Part shown: positions 39,001 to 47,995 of the stretch, one piece after another | Numbering within the stretch: position 1 is the stretch's first letter | How the letters are laid out: every line of letters begins with the position of its first letter | Source of the DNA: Salinisphaera sp. LB1 | GTDB taxonomy: Bacteria > Pseudomonadota > Gammaproteobacteria > Nevskiales > Salinisphaeraceae | Reading direction: 5' to 3' | Assembly: GCF_003177035.1 (NCBI RefSeq) | Contig: NZ_CP029488.1 | Coordinates: 1 to 64,000 of the forward strand | Length of the DNA: 64,000 nucleotides | Notes under the pieces: generated by a model | What the model was told of the DNA's origin: nothing | Seen by the model: the letters and a program-made list of their open reading frames with translations, nothing else | Databases searched by the model: none | Made by a program: the position numbers and the translations under genes

Positions 39001-39542
39001 GCCTCGCGCGCATCCAGATCGGCCCGCTCGGCGGCGAGCCTATCCGCGAACTGCTGTTCCTGTTTCTTCAGCTCATCGCGGGTAAAGGCGACCGCCTCGT
39101 CGCTGGCCACAAAGTACGGAATGCGCTGGGCATCGAACGTTGCTTCGATGGCCTTGGGGTCCGACGCCCGGGTATAGGTGCGCGCCAGCCAGAACAGCAC
39201 ATGAAACAGATCGCGACAGAGCTGCAACGCATCGCGCGTCCGCACGACACGGTTGGAGTGCACCGCCTGATTGCCCTGCTTCTGGATGAGCCGCGCCTTC
39301 TGGAGCACCGGCGGCGGCAGCAGCGCCTCGAACTCCGGCTGGCTCAGCAGCGCATGCAGGCCGCGATCATACGGCCGGCGCAGACTGCGATCATAGTCGT
39401 ACAACCAGTGCACTGCCCGTTCCAGCGCGAAGCGAATCCGCATGCAGGCGGCACGCGGATCAGAATGGGCCAGTTGCTCCGCATCGGCAGCCGGCTCGTA
39501 GAGCGAGGCGAATTCGGGGCGGAGGAACTGGAAGTTGGTCAT
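36027..39542 (-). CDS. hsdR: Type I restriction enzyme R subunit
   Basis: 1171-residue motor and nuclease subunit. Domains in order: a DUF4145-like helical N-terminus (residues about 1-130), a charged coiled coil (about 150-215), a PD-(D/E)xK nuclease (YADYVLWGEDGQPLAVVEAKRA near 270-290), Walker A (MATGTGKTRTAIAL) near 395, the DEAH box (DLVIVDEAHRSVY), motif III (LVGLTATP), and a C-terminal helicase domain (MIGRGTRLCPDLFG) plus a HsdM/S-binding tail. It cuts unmodified DNA far from the site after ATP-driven translocation, but only with HsdM and HsdS. ATG lies 2 bp after the hsdS stop. It is intact here. Confidence 0.96.
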   Translation of the reverse strand: MTNFQFLRPEFASLYEPAADAEQLAHSDPRAACMRIRFALERAVHWLYDYDRSLRRPYDRGLHALLSQPEFEALLPPPVLQKARLIQKQGNQAVHSNRVVRTRDALQLCRDLFHVLFWLARTYTRASDPKAIEATFDAQRIPYFVASDEAVAFTRDELKKQEQQFADRLAAERADLDAREAEIARRSRNLDEQEAALADVNAELVRVRAELAEAKARNIAVPDTHDYDELATRQQIIDVLLAEAGWTVGADASAEYPLTGMPSNTGDGYADYVLWGEDGQPLAVVEAKRALADPEIGRQQAKLYADCLEAMKGQRPVMFYTNGYQTWLWDDCRAAPRQVQGFFTREELATMVRRRTMADDPATHAVKRDIVERPYQQRAIAALCDAFTAGKRRGLLAMATGTGKTRTAIALVDLLMRANWVKRVLFLADRKELVRQASNAFKAHLPEVATVNLVREKHSDGRVHVSTYPTMMNLIDKGQGAEGGEARRFGVGFFDLVIVDEAHRSVYQKYGAIFDYFDSLLVGLTATPRDEVHRDTYHLFDLEPGVPTDAYTLDDAVADGYLVPPRAMSVPLKMVRQGVRYADLTPEEREHYEQLEWPVDEATGEVLIPDEVDAAQINKFLFNEDTVDKMLQRLMAQGIQVDGGDTVGKTIIFARNEAHAKYIAERFDANYPQYNGHFARKITHAEKYAESLIEDFKKPNAYPQIAISVDMLDTGIDVPEVVNLVFFKPVRSKVKFLQMIGRGTRLCPDLFGPGNDKAEFVIFDYCENFEFFNENPELRESAPAEPLHKRLFVQRLEVLTRLNVESDDTGVGDEAGAPHGDLGNDDELRRALKQTLQSEVAAMNTANFIVRPQREHVERFRNPAAWANLDDEAQGVLANHVAGLPSERPHEDISARLFDLTCLNLQVARLDGDAGQTQKLTERIQALASGLESAQNIPAVKAQLALIHDVQTSEFWEDITLPMIENVRRRLRGLIQFIEKKAFNPVYSALDDEIGEGEAVSLDDFQTGINLAQYRKKVAAFIRANEDHVAIAKLKHNRPLTASDLAELERFVFGADEVESRERFSEAFGEDQPLTVFIRSLVGLDRAAAQAAFADFINAENLGERQIRFVEMIIEQLRENGTIDPGLLYEPPFTGLHHSGLDGVFPTDAADRVVDIVRSVNANARSAQDAA

Positions 39543-39544
39543 GG

Positions 39545-40747
39545 TTAAAGTCGGCCCGAAAAGGCTCGTTGCTGGATCGACGCCATTAGCTCATCCAGTC
39601 GAAGTTGAGCACGCGCTAAACGCCTTGAATGAGACTGGATAGCTTCGCGTAGTGCTATATATCTGTCTTGAGCGGCGAGTGGCGGCAGCGGTAATCGGAT
39701 TTTTCGTATCTCGGTCAGATGGAGGTTCGTAACAGTGCCAGTCTTAGAGTGACGCTTTGCTTCTCTCAACGCGAACGGCGTAGCAAGAAATGACTCAAGG
39801 AAACCGCCTCGAATCTTTTCGTGCCTAGGCTTGAGTAGGGCGAGGCTGACAAAAATACTAAATTCGCGTTCCCAATCGACCAACTTCGGAATACCTATAG
39901 TCCCGTTCTTCGAATATAGGACATCGCCTACTTCAGGCTTTGATCTCTTGGTAAGCCGCTGGTGTTCTTGAGCAGATACATATTTTGTTTTGGCCCAGTC
40001 GATATTGCTCGATTGAATATCCGTAACTCGCAAGAATGGGACACCGTCGATTACATAAGTCGGAGTAATATGCGACCCATCGGTGATCTTGGTACAAAGT
40101 TCGTCGAGACTAGCTAACGGGTATGAAGAGTCGCGTGGTGAGCCGAACATCTCCAGAAAAACCGACTGGAGCAGTTGATCGAGCTTGGCGATGGCCTCGC
40201 GGCGCTTGGCCCGCAACGCGTCGGACTTGTCCAGAATCGCGGCGATGCGGCGTTGTTCTTCGATGGGTGGAAGCGGTATTTCAACTTTGGAAATAACCGT
40301 CTTCGAGACTTCCTTGAAGGTCGCCCCATTACCAAGTGCCTGAAGCTGCGCTTTATTCGCTCTTAGCCAGTAATACAAGTAATCAGGAACGATCTGATTG
40401 GGATCAGGAACCAGGCTCTTAAAGCCCTGATTCGTACACATCGGCACCGTATTAATCGCGACATGGCCGATAGGCGCTCTGGAACTGAACAACACAGACT
40501 GAGCCGGAAGCATATTTGCCGACGACTTGGCATAACCAGACTCTGTGATCGTTCGCGGCGTACTGGATATATATTTCGAGTCCAGTTCAGTTAAGTCTTT
40601 CGGAGTCGCCCAGAGAATATCGCCGTTCCAATAAGAGGCTTCCGACGACTTCGGCGTCCCGCCCGACACGATCGAACAACAATCAGCCAGCCTCACTGAT
40701 CGCCATTTTTGCTCACCCGGTTCGAGTGGCAAGGCAATTTCTTCCAC
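39545..40747 (-). CDS. hsdS: Type I restriction-modification specificity subunit
   Basis: About 400 residues with two target-recognition domains, each ending in a conserved helical spacer: LPPIEEQRRIAAILDKSDALRAKRREAIAKLDQLLQSVFLEMFG near the middle and LPPLAAQDRYIALREAIQSHSRRLARAQLRLDELMASIQQRAF at the end. It reads the bipartite DNA target for both modification and cleavage. I choose GTG at 40747 (VEEIALPLEPGEQKWRSVRL), one base after the hsdM stop; an ATG at 40810 would run through the hsdM end in another frame. It is intact, but its HsdM partner is split. Confidence 0.93.
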   Translation of the reverse strand: MEEIALPLEPGEQKWRSVRLADCCSIVSGGTPKSSEASYWNGDILWATPKDLTELDSKYISSTPRTITESGYAKSSANMLPAQSVLFSSRAPIGHVAINTVPMCTNQGFKSLVPDPNQIVPDYLYYWLRANKAQLQALGNGATFKEVSKTVISKVEIPLPPIEEQRRIAAILDKSDALRAKRREAIAKLDQLLQSVFLEMFGSPRDSSYPLASLDELCTKITDGSHITPTYVIDGVPFLRVTDIQSSNIDWAKTKYVSAQEHQRLTKRSKPEVGDVLYSKNGTIGIPKLVDWEREFSIFVSLALLKPRHEKIRGGFLESFLATPFALREAKRHSKTGTVTNLHLTEIRKIRLPLPPLAAQDRYIALREAIQSHSRRLARAQLRLDELMASIQQRAFSGRL

Positions 40748-40748
40748 G

Positions 40749-41229
40749 CTAGCGCTCAAGTAAAGCCTCCAACTCGTCCAGGCCCGTTTCGATCTGGGAC
40801 TCAAGCGCACGCAACTCGCCTAAAATCTTCGCCGGCGGATCATATTCCACCTCCTCGTAAACAATCTCCTTGTACCGATTGATCGACAGGTCGTAATCGT
40901 TCTCGGCGATCTCCGCCTTGGGCACGAGAAAACTCTGCTCGGTGCGCTCGCGGTTGAGTTCGACGTCGCGCCCCGTTTCACCGTCCGCCGAAGCGTCGGT
41001 CAAGGAGCGCCAGCGGGCCAGAATATCCGGCAGGTTGTTGACGCTGTGCTCGCTCTCGCCCTGTTTGGGCGTGAGCAGCGTGCGTTTGTCGTCCAGCGAC
41101 AGACCGTCGGCCTGCATGTGATAGAACCAGACGTGGTCGGTGCCGCCGGATTCGGTCTTGGTGAAGATGAGGATGGCGGTGGAGACCCCGGCGTAGGGCT
41201 TGAACACGCCCGAAGGCATGGCGATGACG
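40749..41229 (-). pseudogene. hsdM: Type I methyltransferase HsdM, 3' part (split by IS3)
   Basis: The last 160 codons of hsdM read VIAMPSGVFKPYAGVSTAILIFTKTESGGTDHVWFYHMQADG through NDYDLSINRYKEIVYEEVEYDPPAKIL to ELEALLER. They begin at the IS3 insertion at 41230 and rejoin the 5' part at 42542 in frame when the element and one GACG are removed (DQKLEAVIAMPSGVF). The fragment carries the C-terminal HsdS-binding helices and no catalytic motif. A frame that runs in from the IS end is an artefact. Confidence 0.92.
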
Positions 41230-41279
41230 TGAACCGCCCCGGGAATGCTGGAGACTCCAACTCTTGAGAGAATTGGAGC

Positions 41280-41600
41280 ATGAAACAGCGGAAACCTTAT
41301 TCCCCGGAAGTCCGTGAACGAGCGGTTCGCATGGTCTTTGAGCATCAGGCGGACTACAGCTCGCAGTGGGCGGCGATCGGTTCGATCGCCGGCAAGATCG
41401 GCTGTACGCCCGAGACGCTGCGCAGTTGGGTTCGCCAGGCCGAACGGGACCGCGGGCTGCGCAATGGCCAGAGCACGGAAGAGCGCGAGCGCATCAAGGC
41501 GCTTGAGCGTGAGAACCGTGAGTTGAAACGGGCCAATGAGATCCTGCGCAAGGCTTCGGCCTATTTTGCCCAGGCGGAGCTCGACCGCCGACACAAGTGA
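41280..41600 (+). CDS. IS3 transposase OrfA (helix-turn-helix)
   Basis: 106 residues: [22 protein letters not shown], a helix-turn-helix in the region [20 protein letters not shown], and a leucine-rich coiled coil ([28 protein letters not shown]). The stop overlaps the orfB start as GTGA, so OrfB is made either by coupling or as an OrfAB fusion through frameshifting, as is usual in this family. It recognises the terminal repeats. Confidence 0.95.
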   Translation: MKQRKPYSPEVRERAVRMVFEHQADYSSQWAAIGSIAGKIGCTPETLRSWVRQAERDRGLRNGQSTEERERIKALERENRELKRANEILRKASAYFAQAELDRRHK

Positions 41601-42502
41601 TGGTGACGTTCATCGACGATTATCGCCGGGTCTACGGTGTCGGGCCGATCTGCCGTGTGCTGCCGATCGCACCGTCGACCTACTATGCCGCCAAGGCCCG
41701 GCAAACCGACCCGGCTCGCCGTTCGAAGCGGGACCGACGTGAGAGGGTCTTGAGCGACGCCATCCAGCAGGCCTGGGAGGCCAATCGTTGCGTCTATGGC
41801 GCCCGCAAAGTCTGGCTGCAGTTGCAGCGTGAGGGTTGGTCGGTGGCTCGGTGCACGGTCGAGCGTCTGATGCGTCAGATGGGCTTGCAAGGCGCTGTGC
41901 GCGGGCGCACGCCGAAAACGACCACTTCCGACCCCAACCAACCGAGCCCGGGCGACCACGTCCAGCGTGACTTCACAGCCGCCCGACCCGATCGGCTCTG
42001 GGTGGCCGATTTTACGTACTGCCCGACCCGGCACGGCTTTGTTTATGCAGCGTTTGTTATCGATGCGTTCGCGCGTCGCATTGTCGGCTGGCGCGTTTCG
42101 AGCGCCCCCAACACGGGCCTCGTGCTCGACGCGCTCGAGCAGGCCATCCATGACCGGCAACCCGGCCAGCGCCTGATTCAGCACACCGACCGCGGGGTGC
42201 AATACCTGTCAATTCGCTATAGCGAACGCCTGGCGGATGTCGGTATCACCCCGTCGGCCGGCCGCGTCGGCAGTTCATACGATAACGCGCTGGCCGAGAC
42301 CGTGATCGGCCTGTTCAAGACGGAAGTCATCCGTCAGCACGACGGGCCGTGGCCTCACCTTGCCGCCGTCGAGTTCGCGGTGCTGGACTGGGTCGACTGG
42401 TTCAATAATCAGCGGCTGTTCGAGCCGATCGGTGATATGCCGCCGGCCGAGGCTGAAGCCAACTTCTATGACACAATCGACGGGTCTGCCAAAGTGGCAT
42501 GA
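41597..42502 (+). CDS. IS3 transposase OrfB (DDE catalytic part)
   Basis: 301 residues. The N-terminal helical HTH_21-like region ([12 protein letters not shown]...[33 protein letters not shown]) is followed by the integrase core, with acidic residues in [19 protein letters not shown] and [13 protein letters not shown], and the end [26 protein letters not shown]. It is complete and probably active. GTG at 41597 overlaps the orfA stop. Confidence 0.95.
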   Translation: MMVTFIDDYRRVYGVGPICRVLPIAPSTYYAAKARQTDPARRSKRDRRERVLSDAIQQAWEANRCVYGARKVWLQLQREGWSVARCTVERLMRQMGLQGAVRGRTPKTTTSDPNQPSPGDHVQRDFTAARPDRLWVADFTYCPTRHGFVYAAFVIDAFARRIVGWRVSSAPNTGLVLDALEQAIHDRQPGQRLIQHTDRGVQYLSIRYSERLADVGITPSAGRVGSSYDNALAETVIGLFKTEVIRQHDGPWPHLAAVEFAVLDWVDWFNNQRLFEPIGDMPPAEAEANFYDTIDGSAKVA

Positions 42503-42541
42503 CTCAAACCCACGAGTCTCCGGTAAACCCGGGGCGGTTCA

Positions 42542-43609
42542 GACGGCTTCGAGCTTCTGGTCTTCGATAAGCGTCTTGCGCAGGCTCTTGTGGGCTTTCG
42601 ACGAGCCGAACAGCACCCCGTCCGGCACGATCACGGCCGCTCGCCCGCCGGGTTTGAGCAGGCGCAGGAACAGAGAGATGAACAACAGCTCGGTCTTCTT
42701 GGTCCGGACCATCGCCTGCAGGTCTTTCGCCGTGCTGTCGTAATCCAGCGAGCCGGCGAACGGTGGATTGGCCAGCACCAGGCTGAACTCGCCGGCAACG
42801 GCGGCGTGGCTTTCACTTAAAGAGTCCCGATTCTCGATCGCCGGGTTCTCCACACCGTGCAACAGCATGTTCATGGAGCCGATGCGCAGCATGGTGGAGT
42901 CGAAGTCGAAGCCGTGGAAGGTGTCGTGGTTGAAGCGGTGCGCGGCGTCTTCGCTGGCGTAGATCTCGGCCTGGTGGTGTTCGGTGAGGTATTCGCTGGC
43001 AGCCACGAGAAAGCCGGCCGTGCCGCAGGCCGGATCGCAGATGGTGTCGGCCGGCGTGGGCGCGGTCATGTCCACCATCAGCTTGATGATATGGCGCGGC
43101 GTGCGGAACTGGCCGTTCTGGCCGGCACTGGCGATCTTCGACAGCATGTACTCGTACACGTCGCCCTTGGTGTCGCGATCGTCCATCGGCACCGCATCGA
43201 GCGCGTCGACCACCCGGGCCAGCAGCGCCGGCGACGGGATGGTAAAACGGGCATCCTTCATGTGCGCCGAATAGGTCGCATCCGCGCCGTCGCGCCCCGC
43301 ACCCTCGCCCAGCGTCTTGATGAACGGGAAGACCTCGTCGGCGACCGTGTTGTAGAGCTTCTGGGCGTCGCCCAGCTCGTGAAACACCGACCAGCGCAGG
43401 TGCTGCTGATCCAGCCCGAAGATGGGCTTGTCGACCGAGCGCCCGAGCCGGCTGGCCTTCTTCTCGCGCACCGTCTGCAGCTCGTCGAGCCGCTTGATGA
43501 ACAGCAGATACGTCATCTGCTCGATCACTTCGAGCGGGTTGGAAATCCCGCCCGACCAGAACATATCCCAGATCCGATCGATCTGGCTCTTAATTTCGCC
43601 GGTTATCAC
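42542..43609 (-). pseudogene. hsdM: Type I methyltransferase HsdM, 5' part (split by IS3)
   Basis: The first 356 codons, GTG at 43609 (VITGEIKSQIDRIWDMFWSGGISNPLEVIEQMTYLLF). An ATG 15 codons upstream is possible but unlike the family. The catalytic motifs are present: DPACGTAGFLVAASEYL for S-adenosylmethionine binding and NPPFAGSLD for the N6-adenine target. It ends at the IS3 insertion with TLIEDQKLEAV. Without the C-terminal part (40749-41229), assembly with HsdS is unlikely. The type I system is therefore probably silent for both modification and cleavage. Confidence 0.93.
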
Positions 43610-44037
43610 ATGGCCCCCGTGTACGTGTGCGGGCCCAATATGCCCGATCGGCACCGGATTAATCGAGAGCGGGATACCATCGGCCCGTCACGGATGTTGA
43701 CTAGTCAGTGAAGCAACCAACGTCACAAACAAGCCTCAGACTGTTTTCTCTGCTGTGCGGCGCACCGCGTTCGCGCCCCTGTTTGCAAACAGCCTGCGGT
43801 GGCGCGCGCTATTGTTGTTGCGCTGAATGAGCAAAGGCGCTCTCAACCGGGCATCCAAGCCCCAAAAAATGATCTTGCCAACCTCGTATTTCCGGTAGCA
43901 AACTGACCGCTTAACCGTCGCTCACCTTTCAACGCCAAAATGCGGCAACCCGAGCCGCACACGGCGACCGTTTTGCCGTGCTCGGGCTATCGTTGACGGG
44001 TTATATGGCGACGCATCAATCCTTGGGGGAGGACTTG
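43610..44037. promoter_or_regulatory. Divergent promoter region between hsdM and zorA, with a 14-bp palindrome
   Basis: CTGTTTGCAAACAG at 43779-43792 is a perfect palindrome about midway between the two outward starts, and is a candidate operator for one or both defence units. I see no regulator gene next to it. The zorA start is preceded by GGGGGAGG at 44026-44033. Confidence 0.45.
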
Positions 44038-45768
44038 ATGGATATATTGTCTGCTTGGCTGAGCGTGGCGGGGGTGCTGACTTCCAGCTATATGACCGCA
44101 TCCGTTGTTGTGGCCATCCTGCTGATCACTTTGGGGATCGGCCTATGGTTCAAGCTCCAACTGCGCCCGGTCATGCGCGATCTGCGCCAGGCGTCACGCC
44201 TGGTTGAAGGCGTGCCTGAAGACGAAGCCGCGTTCGCGGCCGAGTTTCACAGCATTAAAGAGAAGCTCTCCGATAACCGGACTCTGGGCCACGCGTGGCG
44301 CGAGTTCGGGGAAGTGCTGATCTACGATGCCTGGTCGGGAGACAGCGGCATACGGAACGCCCAATCACCGGGTGACTACTTCTATCTCGGCAGTGTTACT
44401 TCGAACCGCATCAACCTTCGGTTTTTCAATACATTTCCGAATATTCTCACTGGCCTGGGGATTCTAGGCACGTTCGTCGGGCTTGCCGCCGGCATATCGC
44501 TGGCCAGCCATGGGCTGGGCTCGGACGACCCGGTGAAGATGCAGGCCGCTCTACAGCAACTGCTAAGCGGCGCTTCGCTGGCGTTTTTTACGTCGATTGC
44601 GGGTATGGTCTGTTCGATCGTCCTGAACCTGTACGAGAAGGGGCGAATCCATCGGCTGGATGGCGCGGTGCAGCGCTTCGTGGATGCGCTGGATGCCCGA
44701 CTCAAGCGTGTAACCGTCGAAAGCCTGGCAAACGATCAGCTAGAGGAAAGCAAGGAACAGACGCAGGCACTTAAAGTCTTTTCCAACGATCTCGCCTTCC
44801 AGATTGCCGACGCTCTCAGCGAAAAATTCAGCGCGAATCTCGGTCCCACGCTGGAAAAACTCGTGGACGCCGTCGAAGGAATGCGCGATCAACGCAAGGA
44901 CGACACGACTGAAATGCTCGAGCGCATGCTCAAGGAGTTTCAGACATCCCTAAGCGGCGCGGCGGGCCAGGAGCTATCCTCACTCGGCCATACACTCGAA
45001 TTACTCAACGAAAAACTGACCAGCCAGATCTCAACCATCGGATCCCAACAGGCCACACTGCAATCACAGCACGAACAATCGCTCGATAATCTTCGATCGA
45101 CTTTGGCCACCAGCCGGGAGTCGTTCAACACAGAAGTCGGCCGTGCGCTGAAAACGCTGAGCGATACCTTGGGCACATCTGTCGAAGAGGTGGCGCGCGA
45201 ACTCCGCAGCGCCGGTGAGGATGCCGGAACGCGCCTGACCGAAATGACGACACGGCTGTCCGAAACGGTCGAGCAGATCAATACGACCATTCAGTCGTCG
45301 GCCGAAGCGGCAGAGCAGCACCGTCAAATATCCGAGCACAACCGCGAAACGCTGGATTCGATGCGCGCAGCCGGCGAACACTTCGGCCAATTGGCCGAGC
45401 CCGTGGCCCGTTCGGCGAGCGCCATCGAAGAAAGCGCATCAGCCATCAAAGACACGGCTACATCGTTCATTTCCGTACACGACGGTATCCATGAGTCGGT
45501 CAGTCGCATCGAAGCGATTCAGACCCAGCTCGGCGAGGCATGGTCCCGATACGAGCAACGCTTTGAATCAGTTGACGAGAGCCTCGCCAGCGTATTCGAA
45601 GAGCTGCATGACGGATTGTCGCAATACACCTCGAGCTTGAACGGCTACGTGAAGGACCTGGATAAACATACCTCGAGCATCACGTCGGATCTGGCCGGTG
45701 CTGTTGGCGAATTGAATGAAATGCTGGAGGGGCTCGAGGAGACGCTCTCGAGCGAACGAGTGGCCTGA
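44038..45768 (+). CDS. zorA: Zorya defence protein ZorA (MotA/ExbB-like with long coiled-coil tail)
   Basis: 576 residues with ATG at 44038 behind GGGGGAGG. An N-terminal helix (MTASVVVAILLITLGIGLWF) is followed by a pore-forming MotA/ExbB-like region (FNTFPNILTGLGILGTFVGLAAGISLA near 132-160 and LLSGASLAFFTSIAGMVCSIVLNLYEKGR near 178-206), then about 370 residues of predicted coiled coil (repeated TLSDTLG, LSETVEQIN, ESASAIKDTATSF). In Zorya, ZorA pentamers surround ZorB to form a proton-driven inner-membrane motor that senses phage infection, with the tail reaching into the cytoplasm. zorB overlaps the stop as TGATG. Confidence 0.93.
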   Translation: MDILSAWLSVAGVLTSSYMTASVVVAILLITLGIGLWFKLQLRPVMRDLRQASRLVEGVPEDEAAFAAEFHSIKEKLSDNRTLGHAWREFGEVLIYDAWSGDSGIRNAQSPGDYFYLGSVTSNRINLRFFNTFPNILTGLGILGTFVGLAAGISLASHGLGSDDPVKMQAALQQLLSGASLAFFTSIAGMVCSIVLNLYEKGRIHRLDGAVQRFVDALDARLKRVTVESLANDQLEESKEQTQALKVFSNDLAFQIADALSEKFSANLGPTLEKLVDAVEGMRDQRKDDTTEMLERMLKEFQTSLSGAAGQELSSLGHTLELLNEKLTSQISTIGSQQATLQSQHEQSLDNLRSTLATSRESFNTEVGRALKTLSDTLGTSVEEVARELRSAGEDAGTRLTEMTTRLSETVEQINTTIQSSAEAAEQHRQISEHNRETLDSMRAAGEHFGQLAEPVARSASAIEESASAIKDTATSFISVHDGIHESVSRIEAIQTQLGEAWSRYEQRFESVDESLASVFEELHDGLSQYTSSLNGYVKDLDKHTSSITSDLAGAVGELNEMLEGLEETLSSERVA

Positions 45769-46535
45769 TGCGACGCCCCGACAGAGATTTTTTTGCAGAC
45801 GAAGACGCCGGCTACCTCGTATCCGTCAGCGACATCATGGCCGGGCTGCTATTCATATTCATTATCACGCTTGTCGTGTTCGTGACCCAGTTCAAGCAAG
45901 CAAAGCATGAACAGCAGGCACAGGTCGAGAAGCTGACGAACAACGACGCGGTTCGCTCGACGTTACTGCAGCACATTCAATCGCAACTGGCCGATCGCGG
46001 CATCCCCGTCACCTTGAATGCTGATTCGGGGGTATTGATTCTCGGCGAGGATGCGGTGCCGTTCCAGCTGGGTGACCGCGATCCGACAGACATGGGTCAG
46101 ATCCATCTGAAAACGATTGCGTCGGTTCTTGGCGAGATCATTCCCTGCTACGCATCGAACCCGCCCGCAACTTTGAAGTGCGATCCGGACAAAAAGGGCA
46201 AGCTGGATTCCATATTCATCGAAGGCCACACGGATAGTCGCCCGATCCAGCGGCCGGGCTATACCAACTGGAATCTATCCTCCGATCGCGCCATCGCGAG
46301 CTTTCAGATCATGAAAGCTGCTCAGCCGACGATATCCGGACTCGACAATTCGATTGATCAACCGCTGTTCAGTGTATCCGGCTATGCCGCGGAGCGGCCT
46401 CGAGCCGATCGCCCTGATTGGTCCAGCGACGATCCGAGGCAACGTCGAATCGAATTGCGATTCATCATGACGCCGCCTGAGCATACCGGCGACGTCCAAC
46501 CCAAGCGCGATATGGAGGCGGCCGGCGTGCGATGA
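45768..46535 (+). CDS. zorB: Zorya defence protein ZorB (MotB-like, OmpA domain)
   Basis: 255 residues. A cytoplasmic start is followed by one transmembrane helix (SVSDIMAGLLFIFIITLVVFVTQF) whose Asp22 corresponds to the ion-carrying Asp of MotB-type stators. Then comes a periplasmic OmpA-like peptidoglycan-binding domain: FIEGHTDSRPIQ...NWNLSSDRAIASFQIM and RQRRIELRFIM. ZorB dimers sit in the ZorA ring. zorC starts four bases before its stop (ATGA). All expected features are present. Confidence 0.93.
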   Translation: MRRPDRDFFADEDAGYLVSVSDIMAGLLFIFIITLVVFVTQFKQAKHEQQAQVEKLTNNDAVRSTLLQHIQSQLADRGIPVTLNADSGVLILGEDAVPFQLGDRDPTDMGQIHLKTIASVLGEIIPCYASNPPATLKCDPDKKGKLDSIFIEGHTDSRPIQRPGYTNWNLSSDRAIASFQIMKAAQPTISGLDNSIDQPLFSVSGYAAERPRADRPDWSSDDPRQRRIELRFIMTPPEHTGDVQPKRDMEAAGVR

Positions 46536-47995
46536 GTGACGCGGCGTTCCGGCCAGCATTAAAGCGAGCCCTGCAATTGATGGAATGGCCCGCGATCTTT
46601 GCGCAACCTCGGCAACCAAAGAGACTCGAGGCGGCACAGGCGGCGATCAAGCGCCAGCTTGGCGATGTCACACCGCGGCAGCCGAATCAATACGATCTGT
46701 TGGAAACTTATCGAACGCTCGCCTCGCTCGACAAGGATAAACCCGACATCAGGGGCCTGGCGCGGCGCCATGTCCGGCGAGCGCCGTGGGTGCTATTTCG
46801 AAAGTGGTCTGAGGGAGAAAGTCCGCTCGCGTTGCGCAAACGCCTGCTATCGGCCTACTACGACTATCTCGCGCGCAGCGGTTCCGATCGCACGATCGGA
46901 GCGCTGGTGCATGTTTTTCTCCGCGACCATCCAACCGACGCCGGCGTACAAGAAAGCACACGCCAGCTGCTGAATAGCGAATTAGCGCAACGCAAGTCTC
47001 CTCGTTTACAACGCCTGCGCGAACGCTGTGCCGCATATTCACTGCTCGAAGCCGATGGCCCGACTCGATTCGCCACTATGCTGGATGCGGCTACGGCTAC
47101 GGGCTCTGAAGATCTGCTCGCAGACGCTGGTCTGATCGGTGATCTTGGGCTGCAGGGCTTTATTGTAGCCGCGGCCGAACGATGGCTCGATCAAATATCG
47201 GATACGTTGGAGTCGCGAGCGGCGACGTACGACGGCGCACCGTACATTGAACGCGTGTTCGCGTTCTTTCGCAGTACAGACAACCGCGACGCGCTGCGTT
47301 TTCCGCCACTTCGGGCGCGATTGGCGGATGCCTTGCTTCTACCGTTCGTCAGTAACAACCCGCCGAAATCGATACAGAACAAACTTCAGCATTTTCTGAT
47401 CGATACGCTGGGCGATCCGCGGCCGAGACCGGGACAGTGGCACGGCGTCGACCCGGCTGCCAAGGCGGTGTTACTCCGCTGGTTGGTGCATACGACACTC
47501 AAGGATTTCTTCCGGATTGTCAGTGATGCGAGTCAACATGACGCGAACGCGGACCGCATGTGGCCCTACCGAAACGCCTTCTGGAGCGCGTACCTCAACA
47601 AAGGGGTGATCGAGAACGCCTGGGTGGTGTTGGGATCTGAGGTACGTAAAACAGCCCAAACGCGGCTAAGCCAGATTGATCGTGGTAGCTATGGGGAACT
47701 CATGTCCGGCGGCGGCGCACAGCCGAGTCATGCTGTTCTAATCATGCAGATCGGCGATCTGGTGATTACCGAGTGGAGTCACAGTGGAAAGTATCGAATC
47801 TGGCACCTCGACAGCCCGAATGCCCCGCCGTTCTATCGCCGCTCTTATAGCCGGGGCCGGCTCGTCCGCGAGCCTGAACTCGATGGCTCGCATCATCATG
47901 CCGAAGGGGGCTCCTGGCAGCGTCGGTTGGCAGACGAAATTCGTGACTGGACCGGCATAACGGTCACCCAGCGGGAGTTCATGCCTCGTGACTAG
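46532..47995 (+). CDS. zorC: Zorya type I protein ZorC (EH-signature domain)
   Basis: 487 residues, largely alpha-helical, cytoplasmic. The EH signature lies near residue 410 (MQIGDLVITEWSHSGKYRIWHLD), with the Glu and His that name the domain. The N-terminus carries many Arg/Lys helices (RLEAAQAAIKRQLGD, RRHVRRAPWVLFRKW). In type I Zorya, ZorC binds DNA and acts with ZorD downstream of the ZorAB motor. The start overlaps zorB and the end overlaps zorD by 8 bp, so the four genes are one translational unit. Confidence 0.9.
   Translation: MSDAAFRPALKRALQLMEWPAIFAQPRQPKRLEAAQAAIKRQLGDVTPRQPNQYDLLETYRTLASLDKDKPDIRGLARRHVRRAPWVLFRKWSEGESPLALRKRLLSAYYDYLARSGSDRTIGALVHVFLRDHPTDAGVQESTRQLLNSELAQRKSPRLQRLRERCAAYSLLEADGPTRFATMLDAATATGSEDLLADAGLIGDLGLQGFIVAAAERWLDQISDTLESRAATYDGAPYIERVFAFFRSTDNRDALRFPPLRARLADALLLPFVSNNPPKSIQNKLQHFLIDTLGDPRPRPGQWHGVDPAAKAVLLRWLVHTTLKDFFRIVSDASQHDANADRMWPYRNAFWSAYLNKGVIENAWVVLGSEVRKTAQTRLSQIDRGSYGELMSGGGAQPSHAVLIMQIGDLVITEWSHSGKYRIWHLDSPNAPPFYRRSYSRGRLVREPELDGSHHHAEGGSWQRRLADEIRDWTGITVTQREFMPRD

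Larger units (their letters stand above)
41230..42541 (+). mobile_element. IS3-family element, 1312 bp, intact, inside hsdM with GACG duplication
   Basis: The ends TGAACCGCCCCGG are inverted at 41230 and 42541. Direct repeats GACG lie at 41226-41229 and 42542-42545. It holds orfA and orfB in overlapping frames and no visible defect, so it serves as reference for the other copies in the window. Confidence 0.96.

Noticed and set aside
37086-39548. An 820-codon open frame antisense to hsdR
   Set aside because: It mirrors the conserved hsdR frame, has no start signal and reads as His/Arg-rich low-information protein; long antisense frames are common in GC-rich DNA.
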